From Calothrix sp. PCC 7716 (lineage in GTDB: Bacteria > Cyanobacteriota > Cyanobacteriia > Cyanobacteriales > Nostocaceae), in contig NZ_AP025018.1 of the NCBI RefSeq assembly GCF_019977735.1, positions 1,364,001 through 1,428,000 of the forward strand: a stretch of DNA of 64,000 bases, written 5' to 3'. The position numbers were made by a program, and so were the translations under genes. Below, piece after piece: positions 45,210-54,519 of the stretch. Below the pieces are notes generated by a model. It ran no database searches. It had not been told where the DNA came from and worked only from the letters and a program-made list of their open reading frames with translations. Position 1 is the first letter of the stretch. Each line of letters starts with the position of its first letter.

Positions 45210-45926
45210 ATGAATAGTGTTCAACAATTAATTAGTGCAGTAGAAGAAGCTGATTCTTCAGCGAAATTAGTCGAAGCTGTACAAAATTTAGCATCTTCTG
45301 GTTCAGAAGATGCCGTACCAACATTGATTGCAGCTCTCGGATATAACAACCCTGGCGCCGCAGTTGCAGCAGTTGATGGGTTAATAGAAATAGGGGAAAA
45401 ATCTGTTAAACCTCTATTGCAATTACTCGATAACTATAACTATGGAGCGCGTGCTTGGGCAGTACGTGCATTAGCAGGTATTGGTGACCCCAGAGGATTT
45501 AATACTTTACTCGATGCTGCCAAAAATGACTTTGCTTTGAGTGTACGTAGAGCAGCAGCACGGGGTTTAGGAACAATTCACTGGCAGCAAATGCCATCTG
45601 AACAGCGCTCAACCTCCCAACAACAAGCACTCGAAACCTTAATTCAAGTTTGTCGTGACCCAGAATGGGTAGTGCGCTATGCAGCAGTAACTGGACTAGA
45701 AGCACTTGCAAATGCTGCGAGTGAAACTCAACCAGATAAATTACCACAAATTACGGCGCCGCTTTTAGAAATGGCAAACAACGACGAAGAAGTCGCAATT
45801 AGAGCGCGTGCTTGGATGGCAATACATCAGCACCATAGTCAAATAGAAATGCCTAACATGAAAAAGCTCGCAGAATCTGACGACGAAAAAGAAGTACCAA
45901 GTCGCGGCAGTGGCAGAAGATCGTAA
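45210..45926 (+). CDS. cpcF: Phycocyanobilin lyase subunit beta CpcF
   Basis: The 238-residue HEAT-repeat protein pairs with CpcE: AVPTLIAALGYNNPGAAVAA, LDNYNYGARAWAVRALAGIG and VRYAAVTGLEALANA are typical. The isomerase motif of PecF is absent, supporting a plain phycocyanin lyase. The C-terminal tail is charged (SDDEKEVPSRGSGRRS). It is separated from cpcE by the heptamer array and may be less expressed or differently translated because of it. Confidence 0.92.
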   Translation: MNSVQQLISAVEEADSSAKLVEAVQNLASSGSEDAVPTLIAALGYNNPGAAVAAVDGLIEIGEKSVKPLLQLLDNYNYGARAWAVRALAGIGDPRGFNTLLDAAKNDFALSVRRAAARGLGTIHWQQMPSEQRSTSQQQALETLIQVCRDPEWVVRYAAVTGLEALANAASETQPDKLPQITAPLLEMANNDEEVAIRARAWMAIHQHHSQIEMPNMKKLAESDDEKEVPSRGSGRRS

Positions 45927-45954
45927 AATTCTCTCAGAACGTGTGTATTATTAA

Positions 45955-45984
45955 TGTAGAGACGTGACATGTCACGTCTCCACC
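45955..45984. repeat. GTAGAGACGTGACATGTCACGTCTC palindrome upstream of recJ
   Basis: TGTAGAGACGTGACATGTCA (45955 onward) continues as a near-perfect 30-base palindrome between cpcF and recJ. A second, perfect copy lies inside recJ (47875-47904). It may end the cpc operon transcript. Confidence 0.85.
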
Positions 45985-46026
45985 ACGTGTGAATCCAACA
46001 ATCAAATTCCAAAAAACCCTCCTGCA

Positions 46027-48360
46027 ATGTTATCTCAACCGCAGTGGAATTTAATCACAACCGAACAACCACCGCAGTGGTTCACCGAAGCAGTCAAACG
46101 CTACACACCAAATTCGAGCGGTAAATTTGCCGCAAGCTTATTATGGCAGCGAGGAATTAATCAAGTCGAACAACTAGAAGCATTTATTAACCCAGAAATA
46201 TATAAATCTAAATCAGCAAGTCCATTTGAATTTGGACAAGAAATGCAGTTAGCCATAGCACGGTTAACTGCAGCACGTGCCAACCATGAAAAAGTCGCAA
46301 TTTGGGGAGATTTCGACGCCGATGGTATTACATCAACAGCAGTATTATGGGATGGGTTAGGACAATTTTTTACCCAGGACACCAAATTAATTTATTACAT
46401 TCCCAATCGCATCACCGAATCGCATGGACTCAATATAAAAGGCATTGAAACGCTTATCAAACAAGGATGTAAGCTGATAGTTACTTGTGACACAGGTAGC
46501 ACAAACATCCAAGAAATTGCTTACGCAAACAAGTATGGTGTAGATGTCATAGTTACAGACCATCATACTTTACCAACCGAACGCCCAAACGTCACAGCAA
46601 TAATTAACCCACGTTATTTACCGTTATTACATCCGTTATATAATTTATCTGGAGTCGCAGTAGCTTATAAATTAGTCGAAGCACTATATACAGCTTTGCC
46701 TAACATTGCACAGCAACCACTCGAAGATTTACTAGATTTAGTTGCAATTGGACTTATTGCTGACTTAGTACAACTTAGCGGAGACTGTCGTTATTTAGCG
46801 CAGCGAGGAATTCAGCGTTTACAAACCGATTTTCAACAACCACCCGCACTACGTCGGCGCCCAGGAGTAGGTAGACTATTAGAACTGTGTCAAAAAAGTG
46901 GCGACAGACCAACAGATATATCCTTTGGTTTAGGACCACGCATCAACGCAGTTAGTCGTATTCAAGGTGACGCGAGGTTTTGCGTAGAATTACTAACAAG
47001 TCGCGACCAAACGCGCGTTAGTCAACTGGCAGAAGAAACCGAACTAGCAAACGCGCGTCGTAAATCTCTGCAAAAAGATATTACACAACAAGTCAATCAA
47101 AAGCTTTCTCAAACAGATTTATCGACAACAAACGTTATAGTTCTCTCAGACCCACAATGGTCAGCAGGAGTATTAGGACTCGTAGCAGGGCAAGTAGCAC
47201 AAGAAACAGGGCGCCCAACTATTTTACTAAGTACAGAACATTCTCCTAGCAACCTTGCCCGTGGTTCTGCACGTTCGATAAATTCCGTAGACTTATATCA
47301 ACTCGTTAAAGACCAAGCACATTTACTACATAAATTCGGTGGACATCCATTTGCAGCAGGTTTAAGTTTACCTGTAGAAAATATTCCCTTATTTAGCGAA
47401 GCCATAAATCAGCAACTACGACAAACCATAGGTACTACAATATTGGCGCCAACAATACAAGCTGATATAAAAGTTCAAGTAGCAGACTTAAGCAAAGAAT
47501 TATTTTTAGAGTTTAAACTACTAGAACCCTGCGGAATGGGCAACCCAGTACCCAAACTGTTGATTCAAAACTGTTGGTTTAAAAACGCTTGGCATCGTAA
47601 TCAACAAGATACGCAAGGTAAAAAAATACAATATATCAAAACTGAGTTTGATATTCTCGATAACTCCACCGTCAACCCATTCCCAGGTATATGGTGGGGA
47701 CATTATAAAGAAGAACTACCTGAAGGTAAATGTGATTGTATCGCCGAACTCGACTACAACAGCTTTAAAAAACGCTACGAAATTCGTCTTATCGCAGTTA
47801 GACCTAGCACTAACTCACAACTTAACGCTCAAAAAATCTCTAATTCTATATTAGACTGGCGCCATTCACCAAATTGTAGAGACGTGACATGTCACGTCTC
47901 TACATTATTGTTAGAAGAATGTCCATCATCTTGGGATGAAATCCGCACGTGGATTAAAAAGTCATACCACCTCAACCAACCTTTAGCGTTAGCTTGGTCA
48001 AAACCACAAAATCAATCACCACAGGATGTTTGGTATAAACTAGCAGGACTTGCCAAATACCTTGCGCGTACTCAAGAACCAGTTACCCGTATTCAACTAC
48101 GAGAAAAACTAGGTATTGGCGACCAACCCTTACACTTAGGATTAAAAGCTTTACGGAATTTAGGTATCAAAAGTACTTTCAGTGACCGTAATTTAATATT
48201 TGTCGAGAGTTCTAAGCATCAATCAAAGTTAGCATCAGCACAATCTGCGCTGGAACAATTTTTAGCAGCAGTTCAAGAAGAACAGTTTCAACGCGCGTAT
48301 TTTGCTGATGTTCCACTATCTGCTGTCAACGCATTGGCAAGTCGAATTTTTGATTCATAA
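46027..48360 (+). CDS. recJ: Single-stranded-DNA-specific exonuclease RecJ
   Basis: About 777 residues from the ATG at 46027 (MLSQPQWNLITTEQPPQWFT); the frame opens at 45964 but that part only reads the palindromic repeat. RecJ degrades single-stranded DNA 5' to 3' in recombination and mismatch repair. DHH-domain motifs are intact: WGDFDADGITSTA, VTCDTGSTN and VTDHHTLP. The DHHA1 motif GGHPFAAGLS lies near residue 445 and an OB-like domain follows. A cyanobacterial C-terminal extension of about 150 residues follows. Residues 617-626 (CRDVTCHVST) are encoded by a perfect 30-base palindromic repeat. Confidence 0.93.
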   Translation: MLSQPQWNLITTEQPPQWFTEAVKRYTPNSSGKFAASLLWQRGINQVEQLEAFINPEIYKSKSASPFEFGQEMQLAIARLTAARANHEKVAIWGDFDADGITSTAVLWDGLGQFFTQDTKLIYYIPNRITESHGLNIKGIETLIKQGCKLIVTCDTGSTNIQEIAYANKYGVDVIVTDHHTLPTERPNVTAIINPRYLPLLHPLYNLSGVAVAYKLVEALYTALPNIAQQPLEDLLDLVAIGLIADLVQLSGDCRYLAQRGIQRLQTDFQQPPALRRRPGVGRLLELCQKSGDRPTDISFGLGPRINAVSRIQGDARFCVELLTSRDQTRVSQLAEETELANARRKSLQKDITQQVNQKLSQTDLSTTNVIVLSDPQWSAGVLGLVAGQVAQETGRPTILLSTEHSPSNLARGSARSINSVDLYQLVKDQAHLLHKFGGHPFAAGLSLPVENIPLFSEAINQQLRQTIGTTILAPTIQADIKVQVADLSKELFLEFKLLEPCGMGNPVPKLLIQNCWFKNAWHRNQQDTQGKKIQYIKTEFDILDNSTVNPFPGIWWGHYKEELPEGKCDCIAELDYNSFKKRYEIRLIAVRPSTNSQLNAQKISNSILDWRHSPNCRDVTCHVSTLLLEECPSSWDEIRTWIKKSYHLNQPLALAWSKPQNQSPQDVWYKLAGLAKYLARTQEPVTRIQLREKLGIGDQPLHLGLKALRNLGIKSTFSDRNLIFVESSKHQSKLASAQSALEQFLAAVQEEQFQRAYFADVPLSAVNALASRIFDS
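47875..47904. repeat. Perfect 30-base palindrome inside recJ
   Basis: The left half is TGTAGAGACGTGACA and the right half its exact reverse complement. It is codon-aligned in recJ and adds ten residues without breaking the frame. Same family as 45955-45984. Confidence 0.95.
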
Positions 48361-48449
48361 TTCAGCCTTTTAAAGCATCCAGTTTCAACAAAAAATTAAG
48401 ATTATTATGTATGGTAGTGTAGTCTGACTATTCAGAGCATATTTTAGTG

Positions 48450-51400
48450 ATGAAAAGTGACGAAGTAGAATTTCTGAATGGCGGTGGCGAGATGGGGGAG
48501 CGGATACGCTCATTTGACTGGTCTGTGACTCCGCTTGGTGACGTTAAAAACTTTCCTCAAAGCTTGCGGAGTGCCATCAGTATTTTGCTGCCTTCTAAAT
48601 CGCAGATTGCGCTATTCTGGGGTCAAGACTTTATTAAGTTATATAACGATGCTTTTAGTTTGGTGTTAGGCGCCAAGCATCCTTATGTATTGGGAACACC
48701 TGCGCGCTTATGCTGGAGCGAGATTTGGGAAACTTTAGAACCTTTGTTAAACGGTGTGGTCGAAACAGGTGAAGCGTTTTGGGCACAAGATTATTTATTT
48801 TTAATCGACCGTAGTGGCTATATTGAGGAAACTTATTTTGATATTTCTTACGACCCTGTACGTGATGAAAGCGGTGGAGTAGGTGGTATTTTCTGTATAG
48901 TGAGAGAAAATACTGGGCGAGTGTTAGGTGACCGACGGTTAAAAACTTTACGTGATTTAGCAATTCAAACGGCACAAACTACCACAGCAGAAGTTGCTTG
49001 CTCACAAGCAGCAGTTGTGTTGAGTCAAAACCCATTAGATATTAGTTTTGCACTACTTTATTTATTAGATGCAGACGGCACCGCGCGGCGAGTTGGTGTA
49101 ACAGGTATAGAACCAGATTTACAATTTAGCCCATCTATAATAAACGTTGATGATGCAGTATGGATGCAATCGTCATTAGTCCAAGCGCTTAGTACTGGGC
49201 AACCACAAATTGTGACAGATTTGCAAACGCCTAAAAATGATGCAATTCCAAATGTAGTATTAGGTAACGCAACGATTCGTTGTAATACTGCAATGGTGTT
49301 ACCGTTAACGCGCGCTTCAGAACAGCGTCCGTTTGGATTTTTAATTACTGGCATTAGTCCCTTCCGAAAGCTTGATGCTGCTTATAAAGACTTTTTGGAA
49401 CTAGTAGCAAGTAGCATTACAACAGCAATAATTAACGCACGCTCAAAACAAGAAGAACGTCAAAGAGCCGAGGCACTTGCAGAACTAGACCGTGCTAAAA
49501 CTGATTTTTTTAGCAATATTAGTCATGAATTTCGTACTCCCCTGACTTTAATATTGGGGCCGTTAGCGCAAACTCTCGCTACAGCATCCGAACTCGATAA
49601 CGAACATCGTCAACAATTAGAAACTGTACAGCGCAATGGGCAGCGTTTGCTAAAGCTTGTAAATACATTATTAGACTTTTCGCGTATTGAAGCCAAGCGC
49701 GTTCAAATGAATTATGAACCAACAGATTTAGCATCCCTTACTGCTGAACTTGCTAGCTTATTTCGCTCAACAATTGAGTATGCAGGAATGCGATTAATTG
49801 TCAACTGTCCGACTTTACCAGAACCTGTATATGTAGACCGGGACTCATGGGAAAAAATAGTCTTAAATTTGCTCTCCAACGCTTTCAAATTTACATTCTC
49901 TGGAGAAATTGAAGTTTCGCTCTTATGGGCGCCGTTATCACAAGTTGAGTTAAAAGTACGTGATACCGGAATTGGCATTAAAGAGTCAGAATTACCACGC
50001 TTGTTTGAAAAATTCTATCGTGTGCAAGGGGCAAAAGGACGCAATACCGAAGGCTCAGGGATTGGATTATCATTAGTTCAAGAGTTAGTACATTTGCATG
50101 GTGGAACAATTGAGGTTAGTAGTGTGGAGTGTAAAGGAACTTGTTTTACTGTCTCAATTCCTACAAGTAATGCTCACATAAGCGAAAATCAAATTAAAAC
50201 AAGTACAGCTAACTCCACCAATGCTAGCTTTTATGTAAAAGAAGCACTGCGCTGGCTACCAACTAAAGAAGAAAGTAATAAAAATCTACTTTCGTCAGTT
50301 TCAAATATTCCGAGAATTTTGCTTGCAGATGACAACGCTGATATGCGTGCGTATATCCAACGGCTTTTAGAACCTGAATATGAAGTTGAAACAGTAACTG
50401 ATGGTAGTGCGGCATTTTTAGCAGCGTTAAAATACCCACCAGATTTGGTACTTACCGATGTAATGATGCCAAATTTGGACGGGTTTGGGCTACTGAAAGC
50501 GCTACGACACAATCCGACAACCCGTGAAATTCCGATTATTCTCTTATCAGCGAGAGCTGGAGAAGAGTCTCGAATTGAGGGATTAAATGCAGGCGCCGAT
50601 GATTATTTAGCAAAACCTTTTTCCGCACGCGAACTATTAGCACGAGTCAAAGCTAATTTAGAATTGGGACAACTTCGGCTTGAAGGACGGCGAATTAGCG
50701 AAGCACGCATGTTGTTAGCATTAGAGTCTGCTGAGTTAGGCACTTGGGATTATTATCCAATGACAGGCGTTTTAAATTGGGACGAGCGCTGCAAAGCAAT
50801 GTTTGGTTTACCCAGAGATGCTCTTGTAAATTACGACATATTCTTAGCTGGTTTGCATCCAGAAGACCGGGAGCGTACTGACAAAATAGTACAACAAGCG
50901 ATAAATCCCAACGGTAACGGTAAATATGATATTGAGTATCGTACTATTGGCATTCAAGATGGCATTGAACGGTGGATAGCAGCAAAAGGGCAAGCCTACT
51001 TCAATCGTGAGGGAGAAGTAGTAAGATTTGTGGGAACGGTTCTTGATATTAGCCAGAAAAAAATAGCAGAAGTCGAGCGTGAACAGTTATTGAAGGGCGA
51101 ACAAGCTGCACGCGAACAAGCCGAAGCCGCAAATCGAGTTAAAGATGAGTTTTTAGCAGTGTTGTCCCATGAACTAAGAACACCACTCAACCCAATTCTT
51201 GGATGGCTGAGATTACTGCAAACAAAGAAATTAGACTCTGCTAAAACTAGTGAAGCGCTTGTTATTATCGAACGCAATGCAAAATTGCAATTAAGATTAG
51301 TTGAAGACTTGCTAGATATTTCTCGCATCATGCGTGGGAAATTATCTATGACTGTGGCGCCAACAAATTTAAAATCGATAATTGTTAGTGCAGCAGAAAC

Positions 51401-51818
51401 AGTAAAGCTAGCAGCAGAAGCCAAACAAATTCAACTAGTATTACACCTTGATTCAATTGAATCAGTTTCAGGTGATGCAGCCCGTTTACAACAAATCGTC
51501 TGGAACCTGCTTACGAACGCTATAAAATTTACACCGAATGGTGGAAAAGTTACTGTCACCTTACGCATCATTGATAATTATGCCCTAATTGAAGTTATTG
51601 ATACAGGTAAGGGAATTAAACCAGACTTTATACCACATGTGTTTGAATATTTTCGACAAGAAGACAGTTCTACTACTCGTAATTTTGGCGGGTTAGGACT
51701 TGGATTAGCAATTGTGCGTCAATTAGTAGAACTGCATGGGGGAATAATTTGGGCAGAAAGTCCCGGAGAAAATCAAGGCGCCACCTTTACAGTGAAATTA
51801 CCAATAATCAAGAATTAA
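48450..51818 (+). CDS. Hybrid sensor histidine kinase with two kinase modules and an internal receiver
   Basis: About 1122 residues. In order: a PAS-like sensor (about 30-155, GWDFIK-type FWGQDFIKLYNDAFSLVLG); a GAF domain (165-335); a HisKA/HATPase kinase with H-box FFSNISHEFRTPLTLILG (His near 359), NLLSNAFKF and GIGLSLVQELVHLHGG; and a receiver domain (about 625-745) with ILLADDNADMRAY and acceptor Asp in VLTDVMMPNLDG. A second PAS/PAC follows (about 755-880), then a second kinase with DEFLAVLSHELRTPLNPILG, NLLTNAIKFTPNGG and GLGLGLAIVRQLVELHGG. No membrane helix, so cytoplasmic. The double-kinase layout suggests an internal phosphorelay; the signal is unknown. Confidence 0.92.
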   Translation: MKSDEVEFLNGGGEMGERIRSFDWSVTPLGDVKNFPQSLRSAISILLPSKSQIALFWGQDFIKLYNDAFSLVLGAKHPYVLGTPARLCWSEIWETLEPLLNGVVETGEAFWAQDYLFLIDRSGYIEETYFDISYDPVRDESGGVGGIFCIVRENTGRVLGDRRLKTLRDLAIQTAQTTTAEVACSQAAVVLSQNPLDISFALLYLLDADGTARRVGVTGIEPDLQFSPSIINVDDAVWMQSSLVQALSTGQPQIVTDLQTPKNDAIPNVVLGNATIRCNTAMVLPLTRASEQRPFGFLITGISPFRKLDAAYKDFLELVASSITTAIINARSKQEERQRAEALAELDRAKTDFFSNISHEFRTPLTLILGPLAQTLATASELDNEHRQQLETVQRNGQRLLKLVNTLLDFSRIEAKRVQMNYEPTDLASLTAELASLFRSTIEYAGMRLIVNCPTLPEPVYVDRDSWEKIVLNLLSNAFKFTFSGEIEVSLLWAPLSQVELKVRDTGIGIKESELPRLFEKFYRVQGAKGRNTEGSGIGLSLVQELVHLHGGTIEVSSVECKGTCFTVSIPTSNAHISENQIKTSTANSTNASFYVKEALRWLPTKEESNKNLLSSVSNIPRILLADDNADMRAYIQRLLEPEYEVETVTDGSAAFLAALKYPPDLVLTDVMMPNLDGFGLLKALRHNPTTREIPIILLSARAGEESRIEGLNAGADDYLAKPFSARELLARVKANLELGQLRLEGRRISEARMLLALESAELGTWDYYPMTGVLNWDERCKAMFGLPRDALVNYDIFLAGLHPEDRERTDKIVQQAINPNGNGKYDIEYRTIGIQDGIERWIAAKGQAYFNREGEVVRFVGTVLDISQKKIAEVEREQLLKGEQAAREQAEAANRVKDEFLAVLSHELRTPLNPILGWLRLLQTKKLDSAKTSEALVIIERNAKLQLRLVEDLLDISRIMRGKLSMTVAPTNLKSIIVSAAETVKLAAEAKQIQLVLHLDSIESVSGDAARLQQIVWNLLTNAIKFTPNGGKVTVTLRIIDNYALIEVIDTGKGIKPDFIPHVFEYFRQEDSSTTRNFGGLGLGLAIVRQLVELHGGIIWAESPGENQGATFTVKLPIIKN

Positions 51819-51958
51819 ATTTTACTGAATATTTCATATTATTAAAACATAATTTCTAGTCTCTGTGGTAAAAAAACATGACTAAAGTCATGGTAACAAA
51901 ATGACTTTTGCCACAATTTTTCAATAACACTAGTTGTGTATAGTAAGTGGTGTAAACT

Positions 51959-52705
51959 TTACTTTTGCTCGTCTATACTCTCAATACCCACTTGTCGTTC
52001 GCATTTATAGCCAGTTTGGCGCCAAGCGTCTAAATTTACATCTTTAAGATTTATTACATTTGCACATTGTGGATGTTGGAAATGGCTCCATAGTGCCCAA
52101 GCAAAGCTGCGAATAATATCCAACGCAGTTTTGAAGGGTGATTCTTGGTTACCGGGAACACCTTGTTCTTGCACAACGTCAAACTCTACCCAGATGCCAT
52201 GCGCTCCAAAAATAATTTGTGCCATCCATTTGGCCCGAGGTAAATGACTGTGCGAGGTAATCAACTTGATTTTACGAGCCTTCCAACTCTCCAAAATAGG
52301 CAAGCTGTAAAAAAAATTATCAAAAGTTGAATTTGCACACTTTTCTAGCCAAATATTAGCTAAAATAGCTTGTTTGCGCTTAAAAATCGACAAAATACAC
52401 GGTTCTTGCGAACCTTGCGAGATGAGAACTGGGATTTTAGCGTTTTTAGATGCAAAATCTGCGGCATAAACTTCGCGTGCAATGCTTCCACCTAACACAA
52501 AAGTGGCACTAACTGGCTTGGAAGATGAATTAATTAAGGTTATAGTGTTAAAAACCAGCCAAATACAAAGGAGAAAGCATAAACCCAAGCTGAGTTTTGG
52601 TAAAAATTGCCACCTCAACAACCGAGGCATACGGTTTGCGCGGGTGAATAGTATGTAACTTTTTGTTTTATTGTTTATCATAGAATTTAATGGAGTAATG
52701 TTCAT
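51959..52705 (-). CDS. YdcF/DUF218-family membrane-anchored protein
   Basis: About 248 residues from the ATG at 52705, chosen because GTGGGGATTTTT lies before it. A single membrane helix (PKLSLGLCFLLCIWLVFNTI, about 38-60) is followed by the DUF218 domain: ATFVLGGSIAREVYAADFAS, IPVLISQGSQEPC, IKLITSHSHLPRAKWMAQII and the C-terminal RQTGYKCERQ. DUF218 proteins bind nucleotide-like ligands and some affect envelope or antibiotic tolerance; the function here is unknown. It faces the C-terminal protease gene divergently. Confidence 0.85.
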   Translation of the reverse strand: MNITPLNSMINNKTKSYILFTRANRMPRLLRWQFLPKLSLGLCFLLCIWLVFNTITLINSSSKPVSATFVLGGSIAREVYAADFASKNAKIPVLISQGSQEPCILSIFKRKQAILANIWLEKCANSTFDNFFYSLPILESWKARKIKLITSHSHLPRAKWMAQIIFGAHGIWVEFDVVQEQGVPGNQESPFKTALDIIRSFAWALWSHFQHPQCANVINLKDVNLDAWRQTGYKCERQVGIESIDEQK

Positions 52706-52986
52706 AAAAATCCCCACATTTCAAAGATTCAAATGCTATGTTATAAACACATGACTGGGTGCTTTGTACGTGTGAAGACGTGTCATTCGATTCTAAGTTA
52801 CTTAGGGAGTAAATCGGCTCTATTAAAAAATAGATGTAGCAACAGTTACATATGTATTTCCGGATAAATTTCAGGATAAATTTCCTTTCTTTGAAGAAGC
52901 TTAAAATAGTATAAAGACTTTAATCGCTTCTTTAAAAAGCTAATTGTTAAACTGTCAACAACACATAATTATTCCAGCTAATATAC

Positions 52987-54333
52987 ATGAACCAATCTGC
53001 GAAACGTTACTCGCCGCTGCAAGTCGCTTTGATTGGTGGAGCTATTGCCTCCACAGCTATGCTTTCTGTGTTTGGTCCTGCATGGTGTCGGTCAGTCAAG
53101 GCTGCGCTACAAGATAGTCCAAAAGCGATTGTTGACCAAGTATGGCAGCTAGTAAACCGTGAATATGTAGATGGCAAATTTAATCAACAAAATTGGGTGG
53201 CTATTCGCCAAGAATTGTTGAGTAAAAACTACTCTTCGCGTGAAGAAGCATATGTTGCCATTCGTGCAGCTTTACAGAAGTTAAATGACCCCTACACTCG
53301 ATTCCTGGATCCAAAGCAATATGAAGCCCTAACTAGTCAAACTTCAGGTGAAGTATCTGGGATTGGTATCCGGATGGAGGTTAATAGTAAAACTAAGCGT
53401 TTGACGGTTGTTGAAGCGATAGAAAACTCTCCAGCTTTAAAGGCAGGTGTTAAGCCCGGTGACCAAATTGTCGCAATTGACGGCAAACTTACGCAAAACA
53501 TGAAGGTTGACGATGCCTCGAAGTTGATTCGTGGTAAAGCTGGAACACCAGTCACCTTAAGATTATTGCGTGACGGCAAAAGCGATTTTAATTTAAATTT
53601 AACACGAGCTACTATCGAAGTTCCAACTGTTCGCTACGCTTTACGTAATGAAGGTACTAAGCGTGTTGGTTATATTCGTCTACGTGAATTTAGTGCCCAT
53701 GCTGGCGACCAAATGCGAAAAGCTATTCGTGACCTTAACACAAAAGGTGCCGATAGTTACGTGTTAGATTTACGTGGCAACCCAGGTGGTTTACTACAAG
53801 CGAGTATTGAAATCGCGCGCATGTGGATGGACAATGGTTCAATTGTTCGCACCGTAGACCGTGAAGGTGTAAGCGACGAAACCTTTAAAGCCAACCGTAC
53901 AGCATTGACAAATTTACCTATGGCTGTATTAATCGATGGTAATTCTGCCAGTGCTAGTGAAATTCTTACAGGCGCCCTTAAAGATAATAAGCGTGCAGTT
54001 GTAATTGGTTCTCAAAGTTTCGGTAAAGCTCTTGTACAATCTGTACACGAACTAGCAGATGGTTCGGGTGTAGCAATTACAATTGCCCACTATTACACAC
54101 CACAAGGAACCGATATTAACCGCAAAGGTATTACCCCAGATGTGAAAATTGACCTGAGTGAGTCACAGCAACGCTACCTAGCATCAAATCCAGATTTATT
54201 AGGTACACAAAATGACCCTCAGTACGCTCGCGCGTTATCAGTGCTAACCAGCAATAACTTTGCAAAACCGTCTCCACCAAATCAAACCTCACAAAAACCC
54301 ATTAACGGACGTGCAGTTGATTTGAAACTGTAA
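52987..54333 (+). CDS. C-terminal processing protease (S41 family)
   Basis: The 448-residue protein has an N-terminal signal or anchor (VALIGGAIASTAMLSVFGPA), so it acts in the thylakoid lumen or periplasm. A PDZ domain (about 118-205, VSGIGIRMEVNSKTKRLTVV, GDQIVAIDGKL) comes next. The S41 core carries DLRGNPGGLLQ, and the Ser-Lys dyad is in DGNSASASEILTGALKDNKR and GSQSFGKALVQ. The family trims C-termini, in cyanobacteria including precursor D1 of photosystem II (CtpA). Which of the CtpA, CtpB or CtpC paralogues this is cannot be fixed by eye. Confidence 0.9.
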   Translation: MNQSAKRYSPLQVALIGGAIASTAMLSVFGPAWCRSVKAALQDSPKAIVDQVWQLVNREYVDGKFNQQNWVAIRQELLSKNYSSREEAYVAIRAALQKLNDPYTRFLDPKQYEALTSQTSGEVSGIGIRMEVNSKTKRLTVVEAIENSPALKAGVKPGDQIVAIDGKLTQNMKVDDASKLIRGKAGTPVTLRLLRDGKSDFNLNLTRATIEVPTVRYALRNEGTKRVGYIRLREFSAHAGDQMRKAIRDLNTKGADSYVLDLRGNPGGLLQASIEIARMWMDNGSIVRTVDREGVSDETFKANRTALTNLPMAVLIDGNSASASEILTGALKDNKRAVVIGSQSFGKALVQSVHELADGSGVAITIAHYYTPQGTDINRKGITPDVKIDLSESQQRYLASNPDLLGTQNDPQYARALSVLTSNNFAKPSPPNQTSQKPINGRAVDLKL

Positions 54334-54344
54334 AAAGAGTTAGG

Positions 54345-54440
54345 AGTGCTGAGTGCTGAGTGCTGAGTGCTGAGTGCTGAGTGCTGAGTGCTGAGTATTT
54401 CTACTTTACACTCAGCACTCAGCACTTTCTACTCAACACT
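54345..54440. repeat. GTGCTGA array with inverted end after the protease gene
   Basis: Eight tandem GTGCTGA units (about 54347-54402) face inverted ACTCAGCACTCAGCACTTTC (54411-54430) and can form a long stem. It lies between the protease and glycosyltransferase genes. Confidence 0.88.
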
Positions 54441-54519
54441 ATTAATAGTGATTTAGGATTTTGGATTGGGAATACTATGGACGTAAGTAGTAAATCCCAT
54501 TATTCAAAATCCTTATTTT

